Source: UBA1715 sp045599365
GTDB lineage: Bacteria > Bacteroidota > Bacteroidia > Bacteroidales > UBA1715
Direction: 5' to 3'
DNA length: 18,212 nt
NCBI GenBank assembly: GCA_045599365.1
Contig: JAZRVS010000154.1
Span: 1 to 18,212, forward strand
Shown here: in pieces, positions 7,024 through 14,813 of the stretch
Layout of the letters: every line of letters starts with the position of its first letter
Position numbering within the stretch: position 1 is the first letter of the stretch
The notes under the pieces: model-generated
Told to the model about the DNA's origin: nothing
What the model saw: the letters and a program-made list of their open reading frames with translations, nothing else
Databases searched by the model: none
Position numbers and translations under genes: made by a program

Positions 7024-7680
7024 TTATTCATTTTTAATTTTTTTAAATCCACCTTCTTGTCGCGATACGCGATTGTCGCGGAAATAGACGACAACAAAAG
7101 CTCCTTTAAACCCTTTTTTTACTAAGGTATCACGATATTTAGTAGCTTCGTAGTATGTATCAAAAACACCTACCATGTACTTTTTCATACCATCATTATC
7201 TTCAACAATGACAGGAACTTTATCTGCAACTTTCTTTTTTATGTAATCAATTTGATCTTTAGATTCGTTTTGCAAAGCAAGCACTTGGATTTTATATGTT
7301 CTTCCAATGATTTTTACCGTGTCTTCTGCGTCTGCGAATGATTCAAATTTGCGAGTGTCACTGGCTGTTTTCTTTTCTTCGTAAACGGCAGTTTCTGCAT
7401 TATAGATTTGATCTTTCATCAAATCTTCTGTTGTAATAACTTTTATGTTTACTGTTGGTTTTGTAGTGTCATTGGGTATTTCTGACACTACACTCGTTAC
7501 TGTTGGACGTTTGGTCGCAGTTTGTTGCAAAATAGAAGGCAACACTGTTTGGGGAGCAGGAATTACTTGTATTGAATCAATTGTATTTTCTCGATTAACA
7601 ACGATAATAGAATCTTGGTCTTGCGCACACAGATGCACAACACAAAACAAAAATATTGTAAGTAACCCAAATTGTTTCAT
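7024..7680 (-). CDS. Secreted SPOR-domain protein
   Basis: A 218-residue exported protein. The signal peptide covers residues 1-20 (LLTIFLFCVVHLCAQ, cut after Ala-Gln). A low-complexity Thr/Val/Ser-rich stretch runs to about residue 120, and a SPOR domain covers about 128-200 (TYKIQVLALQ ... KYMVGVFDTYYEATKYRDTLVKKG). Its SPOR domain closely follows that of the next gene downstream (shared YRDTL-KKG and the A-F-(I/V)-V-x-x-x-D-N-(K/R)-R end), so the two look like a tandem duplication with different N-terminal parts. I place the start at ATG 7680, which overlaps the stop of the preceding small gene as TAATG and begins directly at the signal peptide. The ATG at 7689 would add only M-P-I. The likely role is periplasmic peptidoglycan binding in envelope or division processes. 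Confidence 0.85.
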   Translation of the reverse strand: MKQFGLLTIFLFCVVHLCAQDQDSIIVVNRENTIDSIQVIPAPQTVLPSILQQTATKRPTVTSVVSEIPNDTTKPTVNIKVITTEDLMKDQIYNAETAVYEEKKTASDTRKFESFADAEDTVKIIGRTYKIQVLALQNESKDQIDYIKKKVADKVPVIVEDNDGMKKYMVGVFDTYYEATKYRDTLVKKGFKGAFVVVYFRDNRVSRQEGGFKKIKNE

Positions 7681-7835
7681 TATTGGCAAAGATTATCTTC
7701 GTAGTCGTCTGCCAAATCTGTCAATTTCTGTAATTCATCAAATTCGGGCGAGCCTTTCTTAGCATTCATTAATTCATCAATTCGTTGTAACACTTTGTTG
7801 AAATCTTCTTCGTTTTCTATTTTTTCAATTTCCAT
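7680..7835 (-). CDS. 51-aa protein matching only the N-terminal half of HigA-type antitoxins
   Basis: ATG 7835 opens a 51-residue acidic, helical frame whose core RIDELMNAKKGSPEFDELQK and following LADDYED strongly resemble the N-terminal segment of COG5499/HigA-like antitoxins, where R-I/L-D/E-L-x-D-A-K-x-G-T-P-E-x-D-E-L precedes a helix-turn-helix domain. Here the protein stops right after that segment, and no HTH is encoded. No HigB toxin gene is adjacent either. Its stop overlaps the start of the SPOR gene as TAATG, and it begins 53 bp after the DUF4380 gene. It may be a truncated antitoxin remnant kept as a leader for coupling, or a free-standing small protein. The family resemblance is from memory of the motif. 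Confidence 0.65.
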   Translation of the reverse strand: MEIEKIENEEDFNKVLQRIDELMNAKKGSPEFDELQKLTDLADDYEDNLCQ

Positions 7836-7888
7836 TTTTCCTAATACTTTCCATGTTCAATTGAGCGTAAGAGATATCTTTTTACACT

Positions 7889-8782
7889 TTAATTTTTTAT
7901 TTTCCATACTTCCCAAGATGACATTTCTTCTCCGACAGCTAATTGCTTGTAGGGGGAATGATATTCAACTTCCAATAAATCGTTTCCATCACAATGTTCC
8001 GTATGATTGTATACTTCAACTAATCCTTGTTCTGGATGAATTTCTTCTTTTTTATGCTTTTCAAATAATATTTGAACAATTTTACCGTTGGTTTCTATTG
8101 AAATTTCAGGAGTTTCAGGGTAAATAAATGTTTTTGAACTCCGTTCTTTGAAATTTGATGGTGGTTTTTGAGGCGAATACGAGAAATTGTCATTGCTTAT
8201 GGAAAATGGCATTTCTGTTGAATTTTCGTTCAATACAGGAACAACGTGAATATTCTCTTTTGCTGCGTGGACTGACATTTTACACATTCCATCAAAACGA
8301 GTATTGTGCCAAATATCCCAAGCACAAGGTTTGTCGCCTGTATTTTTTACGGTTGCTTGAATGTACACCGAACCATCTGGATTTACTGCAATTTCTTTTT
8401 CAATTGTAACGCCAGATATGGGGCTGTGAAAACTTTGGATATGGATTGCTGAATCCGTTTTATGCAATACTTTGTAGTCTGCAATGTATAAAAATGGATC
8501 AGGAGGCCAGTCCGCTGCTGATTTCAGTCTTTCAGCAATAACATTTTGATGAAGCCACCATTCTTTTTGAGGTCCTAACCAAATGGTGTGACCACAATAC
8601 GGAATAAAATCAGTATGTTCGGTTACGAAAGGCTTTAGAGATATGTCCCACAATTCGGGATTAGATTTGATTAAGTTTGGAGAATCATTGTGTGATAAAA
8701 AGACAATAGTTCCTCCAATTTCAGGAATAATTCCTACTCGTACATCTGCATTTGAAATATATTGAACGTAAGAATCGTACAT
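7889..8782 (-). CDS. DUF4380 / galactose-mutarotase-fold protein
   Basis: A 297-residue protein with no signal peptide, rich in beta strands. Near the N-terminus it has IGGTIVFLS and the aromatic motif CGHTIWLGPQKEWW, and later DKPCAWDIWHNTRFDG and GLVEVYNHTEHCDGNDLLEVEYHSPY. This pattern fits the DUF4380 family, which has the galactose-mutarotase / aldose-1-epimerase-like sandwich fold. The substrate is unknown; a carbohydrate is the natural guess. I start it at ATG 8782 (MYDSYVQYIS). The frame can be extended to 8836, but that extension runs into the likely coaD promoter and adds a Lys/Pro/Phe-rich stretch not expected in the family. It is the first gene of the minus-strand run towards recJ. 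Confidence 0.72.
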   Translation of the reverse strand: MYDSYVQYISNADVRVGIIPEIGGTIVFLSHNDSPNLIKSNPELWDISLKPFVTEHTDFIPYCGHTIWLGPQKEWWLHQNVIAERLKSAADWPPDPFLYIADYKVLHKTDSAIHIQSFHSPISGVTIEKEIAVNPDGSVYIQATVKNTGDKPCAWDIWHNTRFDGMCKMSVHAAKENIHVVPVLNENSTEMPFSISNDNFSYSPQKPPSNFKERSSKTFIYPETPEISIETNGKIVQILFEKHKKEEIHPEQGLVEVYNHTEHCDGNDLLEVEYHSPYKQLAVGEEMSSWEVWKIKN

Positions 8783-8831
8783 TACATTTTTTTGATTTTG
8801 CGATAAATATATGAATAATATTGGTTTTTTG

Positions 8832-8839
8832 TACATTTG
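8832..8839 (+). promoter_or_regulatory. Putative -7 box (TAnnTTTG) for coaD
   Basis: TACATTTG fits TAnnTTTG and ends 20 bases before the coaD ATG. No TTTG is found at the standard -33 spacing. The 77-bp region between the divergent starts (8783-8859) must hold promoters for both directions; I could not pick a convincing minus-strand one. Confidence 0.45.
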
Positions 8840-8859
8840 TCAGCACAAATTTGATTGAA

Positions 8860-9300
8860 ATGAAAAAAATTGCTGTTTTTCCTGGTTCTTTTGATCCATT
8901 TACAATTGGTCATAAATACGTGTTAGACTCGTTTTTGCCGTTGTTTGATGAAATTGTTGTTGCGGTTGGAATTAATTCTGAAAAAAAAGGAATACTTACA
9001 GAACCAGAAAGGATAGAAATAATAAAAAAATTGTATCAAAACGAACCAAAAATTTCAATTGAATCGTATTCTACACTAACGGTTGATTTTTGCAAATCGC
9101 ATAATGCTCAATATATAATTCGCGGACTTCGTAATACTACGGATTTTGAATATGAAAAATCTATTGCACAAATGAATAAGGAATTAGCAGGCATTGAGAC
9201 TTTGTTTTTGATGACGCCACCTCAATATGAACATGTTTCATCGTCAATTGTTCGAGAATTGATGAAGTATGGTGCTGATGTTTCAAACTATGTACCATAG
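8860..9300 (+). CDS. coaD: Phosphopantetheine adenylyltransferase
   Basis: Cytoplasmic enzyme of coenzyme A synthesis that joins 4'-phosphopantetheine and ATP to make dephospho-CoA. The 146 residues are close to the usual length of about 160. It shows FPGSFDPFTIGH (7-18) with the nucleotidyltransferase T-x-G-H motif, IIRGLRNTTDFEYE (86-99) and EHVSSSIVRE (124-133), the equivalent of the I-S-S-T-x-x-R motif. I use ATG 8860, which gives the canonical MKKIAVFPGSFDP start; a TTG frame opening at 8821 would overlap the promoter box. The gene ends only 4 bp from the convergent rarA stop. Confidence 0.95.
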   Translation: MKKIAVFPGSFDPFTIGHKYVLDSFLPLFDEIVVAVGINSEKKGILTEPERIEIIKKLYQNEPKISIESYSTLTVDFCKSHNAQYIIRGLRNTTDFEYEKSIAQMNKELAGIETLFLMTPPQYEHVSSSIVRELMKYGADVSNYVP

Positions 9301-9304
9301 TGTA

Positions 9305-10588
9305 TTAAAAATCGTACTTGTCGCCCCACAAGCCTTGAGGGTGTTGCTTAATGTCTTGCTCCCGCTTGTTTGACGATGCTTTCCAGAAGGAAGCATTTGA
9401 TAATTCATTGGGCATAAATTCTTGTTTGACAAAATGTCCTGGATAGTCGTGCGAATATTTGTATCCATCTCCATAATTTAGTTGTTCCATCAGTTTTGTA
9501 GGAGCATTTCGTAAATGTAGTGGAACTGGAGAAACACCCATTTGTCGTACCGTTTCAAGTGCAGCATCTATTGCCAAATAAGCAGAATTACTTTTGGGTG
9601 ATGTTGCAAGGTAAATTGTTGTTTCAGAAAGAATTATACGTGCTTCAGGCATTCCTATAACCGAAACTGCATTGAAACAATTTTGTGCTAAAAGAAGAGC
9701 GTTAGGATTTGCTAAACCAATATCTTCCGATGCAGAAATTATAAGCCTTCGGGCGATGAATTTGATGTCTTCTCCGCCTTCCAGCATACGCGCAAGCCAA
9801 TATATTGCAGCATTGGGATCGCTTCCACGAATAGATTTTATAAATGCCGAAATTACATCGTAATGTTGTTCTCCGCCTTTGTCGTATAGCGCAATATTTG
9901 ATTGCAATGTGTTCGTTACTATTTCATTATTGATAATAATTTTGTCTTTGCCTGCTTGAGCGTTTATAACAATTTCAAGTACGTTTAACAGTTTGCGTGC
10001 ATCACCACCAGAAAATCGAAATAATGCTTCGTTTTCCTCAACAACAATGTTCAGTTCTTTCAAAACGACATCTTCTGTTATTGCTTTAGTTAGAAGTTGT
10101 TCTAAATCTGCTCTTTCAAGTGATTGTAGTACATATACTTGGCAACGAGAAAGAAGTGGAGAAATGACTTCAAACGATGGATTTTCTGTTGTCGCACCAA
10201 TAAGCGTGATTGTCCCATTTTCAACAGCGGCGAGCAAAGAATCTTGTTGTGATTTATTGAATCGATGGATTTCGTCAATAAATAGAATAGGGTTTGGTGT
10301 TTCAAAAAAAAGAGAATGTTTTGCTTTTTCTATCACGTCTCGCACGTCCTTTACCCCAGAAGTTACTGCACTAAGTGTGAAAAATGGTCGTTCTAAACTA
10401 TGTGAAATAATTTGAGCTAATGTAGTTTTTCCCACACCTGGAGGTCCCCACAAAATTAAAGACGAAATTCTTCCAGATTCTATTGTATTGCGGAGTACGG
10501 CTCCAGGAGCAACCAAATGTTTTTGCCCTAAATAATCGTCAAGCGATTTAGGACGCATACGTTCTGCTAATGGTTGTTGAATACTCAT
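9305..10588 (-). CDS. rarA: Replication-associated recombination protein A (MgsA/RarA AAA+ ATPase)
   Basis: AAA+ ATPase related to clamp-loader subunits and RuvB, acting at stalled replication forks. The 427 residues match the usual length. It has Walker A GPPGVGKTT (48-56), Walker B ILFIDEIHRFNKSQQ (101-115), sensor-1 GATTENPSFE (131-140) and an arginine-finger-like LLSRCQ (145-150). The C-terminal tetramerisation region is present, including GSDPNAAIYWLARML and the end PQGLWGDKYDF. Its ATG overlaps the cdaA stop codon by the ATGA arrangement, so it is the second gene of a cdaA-rarA pair. Nothing seems missing. Confidence 0.95.
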   Translation of the reverse strand: MSIQQPLAERMRPKSLDDYLGQKHLVAPGAVLRNTIESGRISSLILWGPPGVGKTTLAQIISHSLERPFFTLSAVTSGVKDVRDVIEKAKHSLFFETPNPILFIDEIHRFNKSQQDSLLAAVENGTITLIGATTENPSFEVISPLLSRCQVYVLQSLERADLEQLLTKAITEDVVLKELNIVVEENEALFRFSGGDARKLLNVLEIVINAQAGKDKIIINNEIVTNTLQSNIALYDKGGEQHYDVISAFIKSIRGSDPNAAIYWLARMLEGGEDIKFIARRLIISASEDIGLANPNALLLAQNCFNAVSVIGMPEARIILSETTIYLATSPKSNSAYLAIDAALETVRQMGVSPVPLHLRNAPTKLMEQLNYGDGYKYSHDYPGHFVKQEFMPNELSNASFWKASSNKREQDIKQHPQGLWGDKYDF

Positions 10589-11376
10589 TTATCGTTCTTT
10601 ATGTGGTCTTTAATAATAGAAGTGAGAGATTCTTTGTCTTCAAGTTTTGTTATTTCTCCGTGCAAACAATATGAAATGGTTCCTGTTTGTTCAGAAACAA
10701 TAAGCACAAGTGTATCTGTTTCTTCACTCATTCCTATTGCCGAACGATGTCGCATACCAAAGCCCATAGGAAGGTTCGTCTTTTTTGTCATTGGCAATAC
10801 GCATTTGGCAGCTATAATTTGTTTGTTAACAATTAAAACTGCACCATCGTGAAGAGGTGTGTTTTTGTAAAATATATTTTGCAAAAGTGCCGATGAAATC
10901 CGAGCATTGATAACTTCTCCAGTTGACAAAAATGGTAAGATTGGTTCCTCTCTGTTGGAGAAAACTATCAAAGCGCCTGTCTTTGTGTTTGACATTGTGA
11001 AAATAGCATCAGAAATTTCTTCAATATCTTCGTCTAATGATTCAGAATCTTCAAAATGAAATATTTTAGACAGTCTATTTCTACCTTTTGTGTGAAGGTA
11101 ACGATTACCTATCATTGTTAAGAATTTTCGTATTTCATTCTGAAATAAAATGACTAATGCAAGACCACCGATACTGATAAATTGACCTAAAATCCTCGTG
11201 AGCATTTCCATGTGTAATGCTCTTACAATTAGCCAAATAATGTAAAAAATAAATATTCCCCAAAAGACGTGCATACCTGCAGTTCCCCGTATCAACTTAT
11301 ATATTTCATACATAAGAAGTCCAACGAGGAAAATATCCACGAAATCAACAAATTGAAATGATATGAATAAAAGCAC
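10585..11376 (-). CDS. cdaA: Diadenylate cyclase CdaA (DisA_N domain, membrane-bound)
   Basis: Makes the second messenger c-di-AMP from two ATP. The 263 residues begin with three hydrophobic segments (about 8-26, 36-52 and 65-80), as in CdaA/DacA. The DisA_N domain follows with the catalytic motifs LHDGAVLI (175-182) and GMRHRSAIGMSE (207-218), the counterparts of DGA and RHR. I use GTG 11376 as the start: no ATG gives the first membrane segment, an in-frame stop lies seven codons upstream, and MLLFISFQFVDFVDIFLVG fits the usual N-terminus. A -7 box lies at 11396-11403. In many Bacteroidetes the neighbour is folP, which is not seen here; instead the gene is coupled to rarA. No YbbR-like CdaR regulator is adjacent. 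Confidence 0.93.
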   Translation of the reverse strand: MLLFISFQFVDFVDIFLVGLLMYEIYKLIRGTAGMHVFWGIFIFYIIWLIVRALHMEMLTRILGQFISIGGLALVILFQNEIRKFLTMIGNRYLHTKGRNRLSKIFHFEDSESLDEDIEEISDAIFTMSNTKTGALIVFSNREEPILPFLSTGEVINARISSALLQNIFYKNTPLHDGAVLIVNKQIIAAKCVLPMTKKTNLPMGFGMRHRSAIGMSEETDTLVLIVSEQTGTISYCLHGEITKLEDKESLTSIIKDHIKNDK

Positions 11377-11395
11377 GTTACTAAATTTAGTGTGT

Positions 11396-11403
11396 CAAAG
11401 ATA
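11396..11403 (-). promoter_or_regulatory. Putative -7 box (TAnnTTTG) for cdaA-rarA
   Basis: On the minus strand the bases read TATCTTTG, a full TAnnTTTG match, ending 19 bases before the GTG start of cdaA. No clear -33 TTTG is visible at standard spacing. Confidence 0.45.
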
Positions 11404-11455
11404 TAAAACTTACAGATTTTATTTGACTTGTTGTGGATATTTCTTTTGTAATTAT

Positions 11456-11463
11456 TAATTTTG
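11456..11463 (+). promoter_or_regulatory. Putative -7 box (TAnnTTTG) for the flippase-ygiQ unit
   Basis: TAATTTTG fits TAnnTTTG and ends 16 bases before the ATG at 11480. Upstream, GTTG at 11430-11433 is a weak -33 candidate with a 22-bp spacer. Together with 11396-11403 it makes the 103-bp gap a divergent promoter region. Confidence 0.4.
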
Positions 11464-11479
11464 GGCATTTTATAGAAAA

Positions 11480-12961
11480 ATGGGAATAATAAAAAAACTT
11501 ATTGGACAGACGGCAATTTACGGAATGAGTACCATTATAGGTCGTTTCCTAAATTTTATGCTTGTGCCGCTTTATACGCGTTGTTTCTCTCAGTCAGAAT
11601 ATGGCGTTGTAACGGAATTGTATAGCTACACAGTTTTCCTTATGATTTTTTTGACGTATGGAATGGAAACTGGATTTTTCCGTTTTGTTCAAAATAAAGA
11701 AGACCAACCTAAGGTGTTCTCAACTATAATGACGAGTCTTTTTACTTCGTCATTCATTTTTATCGGTCTTGTTTTAATTTTCTTACATCCAATTTCGTGC
11801 GGATTAGGCTATGCCGACCATCAAAATTTTATAATGATTATGGCGATAATTATTGGTATAGATGCGTTTACCAGTGTGCCGTTTGCAAAACTTCGCCACG
11901 AAAATAAGGCATTGAGGTTTGCAATTATAAAACTGACAAATATTGCTATAAACATTGGACTCAATTTATTGTTAATCATTGTCTTCCCGCAAATTGCAAA
12001 GACAAGTACTAACGAATGGTTTGTTGCGCACTTTGCGAAGCCAGATGTGTTGTGGATTTTCATTTCAAATTTGGTTGCAAGTATTGTAACACTTTTATTG
12101 TTATTGCCAGATATTTTTAAGTCTCGAAATGGTTTTGACTATGCTTTGTTAAAACGAATTTTAAGTTATTCGTGGCCACTACTCATTTCTGGTTTGGCAG
12201 GAAGTATCAATGAGGTATATGACCGTGTTTCATTGAGATATTTTCTTACAATTCCAGATGGTGCTGACGCTTCTCAATATATTTTGTCGCAGGTTGGTAT
12301 TTATGGAGCGAATTACAAGTTAGCAATGATAATTTCTTTGTTTAATCAAGCTTTTCGCTTTGCCGCTGAACCATTTTTCTTCTCAAGAATGAAAGAACAA
12401 GATTCACGACAGATTTACGCCAAAATAATGAATTACTTCACAATATTCACGTTGTTCCTTTTCTTGGTAATTATTTTGTATTTGGATGTATTTAAATTAT
12501 TTATTGGATCAAACTTCCATGAAGGTTTGAACATTATACCAGTGCTACTAATGGCAAATATATTTTTAGGTATTGTATTTAATTTGTCTATTTGGTATAA
12601 GGTAACGAATCAAACAAAATTTGGAATTGGGATAACAGGATTTGGCGCTCTTATTACGTTGGCAATCAATATGATATTTGTTCCAAAATATGGATATGTT
12701 GCTTGTGCGTGGGCAACACTTGCTTGCTATGTATTGATGGCAGTCTTGTCTTATAATTTGTGCCAAAAGCATTACGGCATTCCATACAAGTTAGGGGCTT
12801 TGGCTCTCTATTTCGTGCTTGCTGGAGTTGTATTTGTTGCCGATAAGTATGTCGTTTTTGACAATTTGATAGTGGCGTATGGTGTAAAAACACTTTTTGT
12901 TCTTGCATTTGCAATTATTTGTGTTGTAAATGAGATTCGTATAGCTCGTAAAAAAGAATAG
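11480..12961 (+). CDS. Wzx-type polysaccharide/lipid-linked oligosaccharide flippase
   Basis: A 493-residue integral membrane protein of the MOP (multidrug/oligosaccharidyl-lipid/polysaccharide) exporter superfamily. The N-terminal pattern (IGQTAIYGMSTIIGRFLNFMLVPLYTRCFSQSEYGV) is typical of Wzx/RfbX-like flippases that move undecaprenyl-linked oligosaccharides across the inner membrane. I count roughly 12-14 hydrophobic segments along the chain, with the central LLISGLAGSINEVYDR region also typical. It is not inside a polysaccharide cluster: its neighbours are divergent cdaA and a radical SAM gene. Such isolated flippases are common near housekeeping genes in Bacteroidetes, and the substrate is unknown. 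Its TAG stop is followed directly by the ATG of the next gene with no gap. Confidence 0.88.
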   Translation: MGIIKKLIGQTAIYGMSTIIGRFLNFMLVPLYTRCFSQSEYGVVTELYSYTVFLMIFLTYGMETGFFRFVQNKEDQPKVFSTIMTSLFTSSFIFIGLVLIFLHPISCGLGYADHQNFIMIMAIIIGIDAFTSVPFAKLRHENKALRFAIIKLTNIAINIGLNLLLIIVFPQIAKTSTNEWFVAHFAKPDVLWIFISNLVASIVTLLLLLPDIFKSRNGFDYALLKRILSYSWPLLISGLAGSINEVYDRVSLRYFLTIPDGADASQYILSQVGIYGANYKLAMIISLFNQAFRFAAEPFFFSRMKEQDSRQIYAKIMNYFTIFTLFLFLVIILYLDVFKLFIGSNFHEGLNIIPVLLMANIFLGIVFNLSIWYKVTNQTKFGIGITGFGALITLAINMIFVPKYGYVACAWATLACYVLMAVLSYNLCQKHYGIPYKLGALALYFVLAGVVFVADKYVVFDNLIVAYGVKTLFVLAFAIICVVNEIRIARKKE

Positions 12962-14674
12962 ATGGAATTTCCTACTTCCAAAAAGGAACTTGAACGACTT
13001 GGCTGGGACTATGTTGATGTAATCTTAGTTACAGGCGATGCATTTATTGACCATCCATCGTTTGGAACTGCTATTATAGCTCGAGTTCTTGAAAAAGAAG
13101 GATTCCGTGTCGCTGTTGTTCCACAACCTAATTGGCGCGATGACTTACGAGATTTTAAAAAGTTAGGAAAACCACGTTTATTCTTCGGCGTTAATTCTGG
13201 TTGTATGGATTCTATGGTGAATCATTATACAGCAACAAAAAGACTTCGATCCAATGATGCGTACACACCTGGCGGATTGGCTGGACAACGACCAGATTAT
13301 GCGGTTACAGTTTATTCTAATATTTTGAAGGATTTATATCCCGATGTCCCTATTGTTATTGGTGGAATAGAAGCTTCTCTCCGTCGTTTTTCTCATTATG
13401 ATTATTGGTCAGATTCGTATAAAAAATCAATTTTAATTGATAGTAAAGCTGACATGCTTATTTATGGTATGGGAGAACGACCGATAGTTGCCATAGCAAA
13501 AAGTTTACAAGAAGGTAGGCTCGTGGATGATTTGACGGAAATTCCACAAACAGCATACAAGGCAAAGAATACGAATCATTGTGAAAAACAACCAATTGAA
13601 TTGTATCCCTATGAAGATTGTCTGAAAAATAAAATCCTTGATGCTAAAAATTTTCGTGTGATAGAAGAACAATCTAACGCATATAATGCAGAACGAATTG
13701 CACAGAAATTTGGAAACGAATATGTCATCGTTAATGAACCATACCCATTGATTTCAACAGAAGAATTGGATGCAATTTATGCTTTGCCATATTCTCGGTT
13801 GCCACATTCTCGTTATGCAAAAAAACCTCCAATTCCAGCATTTGAGATGATAAAAAACTCTGTAACAATTCATCGCGGATGTTTTGGCGCTTGTAGCTTT
13901 TGTACTATTTCTGCTCATCAAGGGAAATTTATATCAAGTAGAAGTGAGCAGTCTATTTTACATGAGTTAACACAAATATCAAAAGCTTCGCAATTTAAAG
14001 GACATATTACCGATTTGGGCGGTCCATCGGCAAATATGTATGGTATGCGAGGGAAAGATGAAAATCATTGTCGTGTGTGTAAGCGACCAACGTGCTTGTT
14101 CCCTAAAAAATGCAAAAATCTCAATGATAGCCATATCCGATTGACAAATTTATATAAACAAGCAGAAAAAATATCTGGAATCAAGCATATTACTATTGGA
14201 AGTGGCATTCGTTATGATTTGCTTCAGGGCGCAGATGGAGAACGCGAATATGTTTCTCAACTAATTCGGAGACATGTATCTGGACGATTAAAAGTTGCGC
14301 CAGAGCATACGGAAGAATCAATTGTCAAGTTGATGAGAAAACCATCGTTTTCTTTATTTGAGAAATTTAAAAAATCTTTTGATGAAGTAAATCAGAAGTA
14401 TGGATTGCGTGAACAGTTGATACCATATTTTATATCGTCACATCCAGGTTGTAAACCGCAAGATATGAAGTGCTTAGAACAAAAACTCCGTTCGTTGCAC
14501 GTAATGCCAGAGCAAGTGCAAGACTTCACACCAACACCAATGACATTGTCAACTACTATGTTTTATACGGGGGTAAATCCATATACACTGGAACCCATTT
14601 ATTCTGCAAAGACAAAAGAAGACAAGGATTTGCAAAAATCATTTTTCTTTTGGTATAAAAAGGCTAAAGGTTGA
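12962..14674 (+). CDS. ygiQ: YgiQ-family radical SAM protein
   Basis: A 570-residue radical S-adenosylmethionine protein of the YgiQ (UPF0313) family, of unknown reaction. The N-terminal domain begins with the family pattern FPTSKKELERLGWDYVDVIL and shows GGLAGQRPDYAV and GGIEASLRRFSHYDYW. The radical SAM CxxxCxxC cluster is in HRGCFGACSFCT with C307, C311 and C314. A second cysteine group (C370, C373, C378, C384) lies in the region CRVCKRPTCLFPKKC, also typical of the family and perhaps binding a second cluster. The protein ends just after KSFFFWYKKAKG; as I remember the family, many members continue for some tens of residues, so this C-terminus may be shortened. It directly abuts the flippase gene and probably shares its transcript. 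Confidence 0.9.
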   Translation: MEFPTSKKELERLGWDYVDVILVTGDAFIDHPSFGTAIIARVLEKEGFRVAVVPQPNWRDDLRDFKKLGKPRLFFGVNSGCMDSMVNHYTATKRLRSNDAYTPGGLAGQRPDYAVTVYSNILKDLYPDVPIVIGGIEASLRRFSHYDYWSDSYKKSILIDSKADMLIYGMGERPIVAIAKSLQEGRLVDDLTEIPQTAYKAKNTNHCEKQPIELYPYEDCLKNKILDAKNFRVIEEQSNAYNAERIAQKFGNEYVIVNEPYPLISTEELDAIYALPYSRLPHSRYAKKPPIPAFEMIKNSVTIHRGCFGACSFCTISAHQGKFISSRSEQSILHELTQISKASQFKGHITDLGGPSANMYGMRGKDENHCRVCKRPTCLFPKKCKNLNDSHIRLTNLYKQAEKISGIKHITIGSGIRYDLLQGADGEREYVSQLIRRHVSGRLKVAPEHTEESIVKLMRKPSFSLFEKFKKSFDEVNQKYGLREQLIPYFISSHPGCKPQDMKCLEQKLRSLHVMPEQVQDFTPTPMTLSTTMFYTGVNPYTLEPIYSAKTKEDKDLQKSFFFWYKKAKG

Positions 14675-14703
14675 GGTGTTTTATCAGGTTTCACATAGCG
14701 GGA

Positions 14704-14740
14704 TTGCATACGTCATATTTATGCAACCTTTACAGGGTTG
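14704..14740 (+). repeat. Overlapping small inverted repeats after ygiQ
   Basis: TTGCAT/ATGCAA (6-bp arms, 11-base loop) and CAACC/GGTTG (5-bp arms, 7-base loop) share bases 14724-14726, so only one can form at a time. There is no T-run, so intrinsic termination is unlikely. They may be the remains of a larger dispersed repeat. Confidence 0.4.
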
Positions 14741-14813
14741 GCGCATCTATTGTAATCATTCATTCTACGGATATGAAAGCCCGATGGACTTTTGTTACAA
14801 TAACGACATTCCC

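Noticed and set aside
7680..8782. A complete HigBA toxin-antitoxin module
   Set aside because: Only the N-terminal half of a HigA-like protein is present. No HTH and no toxin gene lie in any nearby frame.
8783..8836. Upstream extension of the DUF4380 gene to a start at 8836
   Set aside because: It would overlap the coaD -7 box and adds residues unlike the family start; ATG 8782 is better.
8821..8859. TTG start adding 13 residues to coaD
   Set aside because: The canonical MKKIAVFPGSFDP begins at ATG 8860, and the extension contains the putative promoter box.
14704..14740. Hairpins after ygiQ as an intrinsic terminator
   Set aside because: Stems are only 5-6 bp and no T-run follows.
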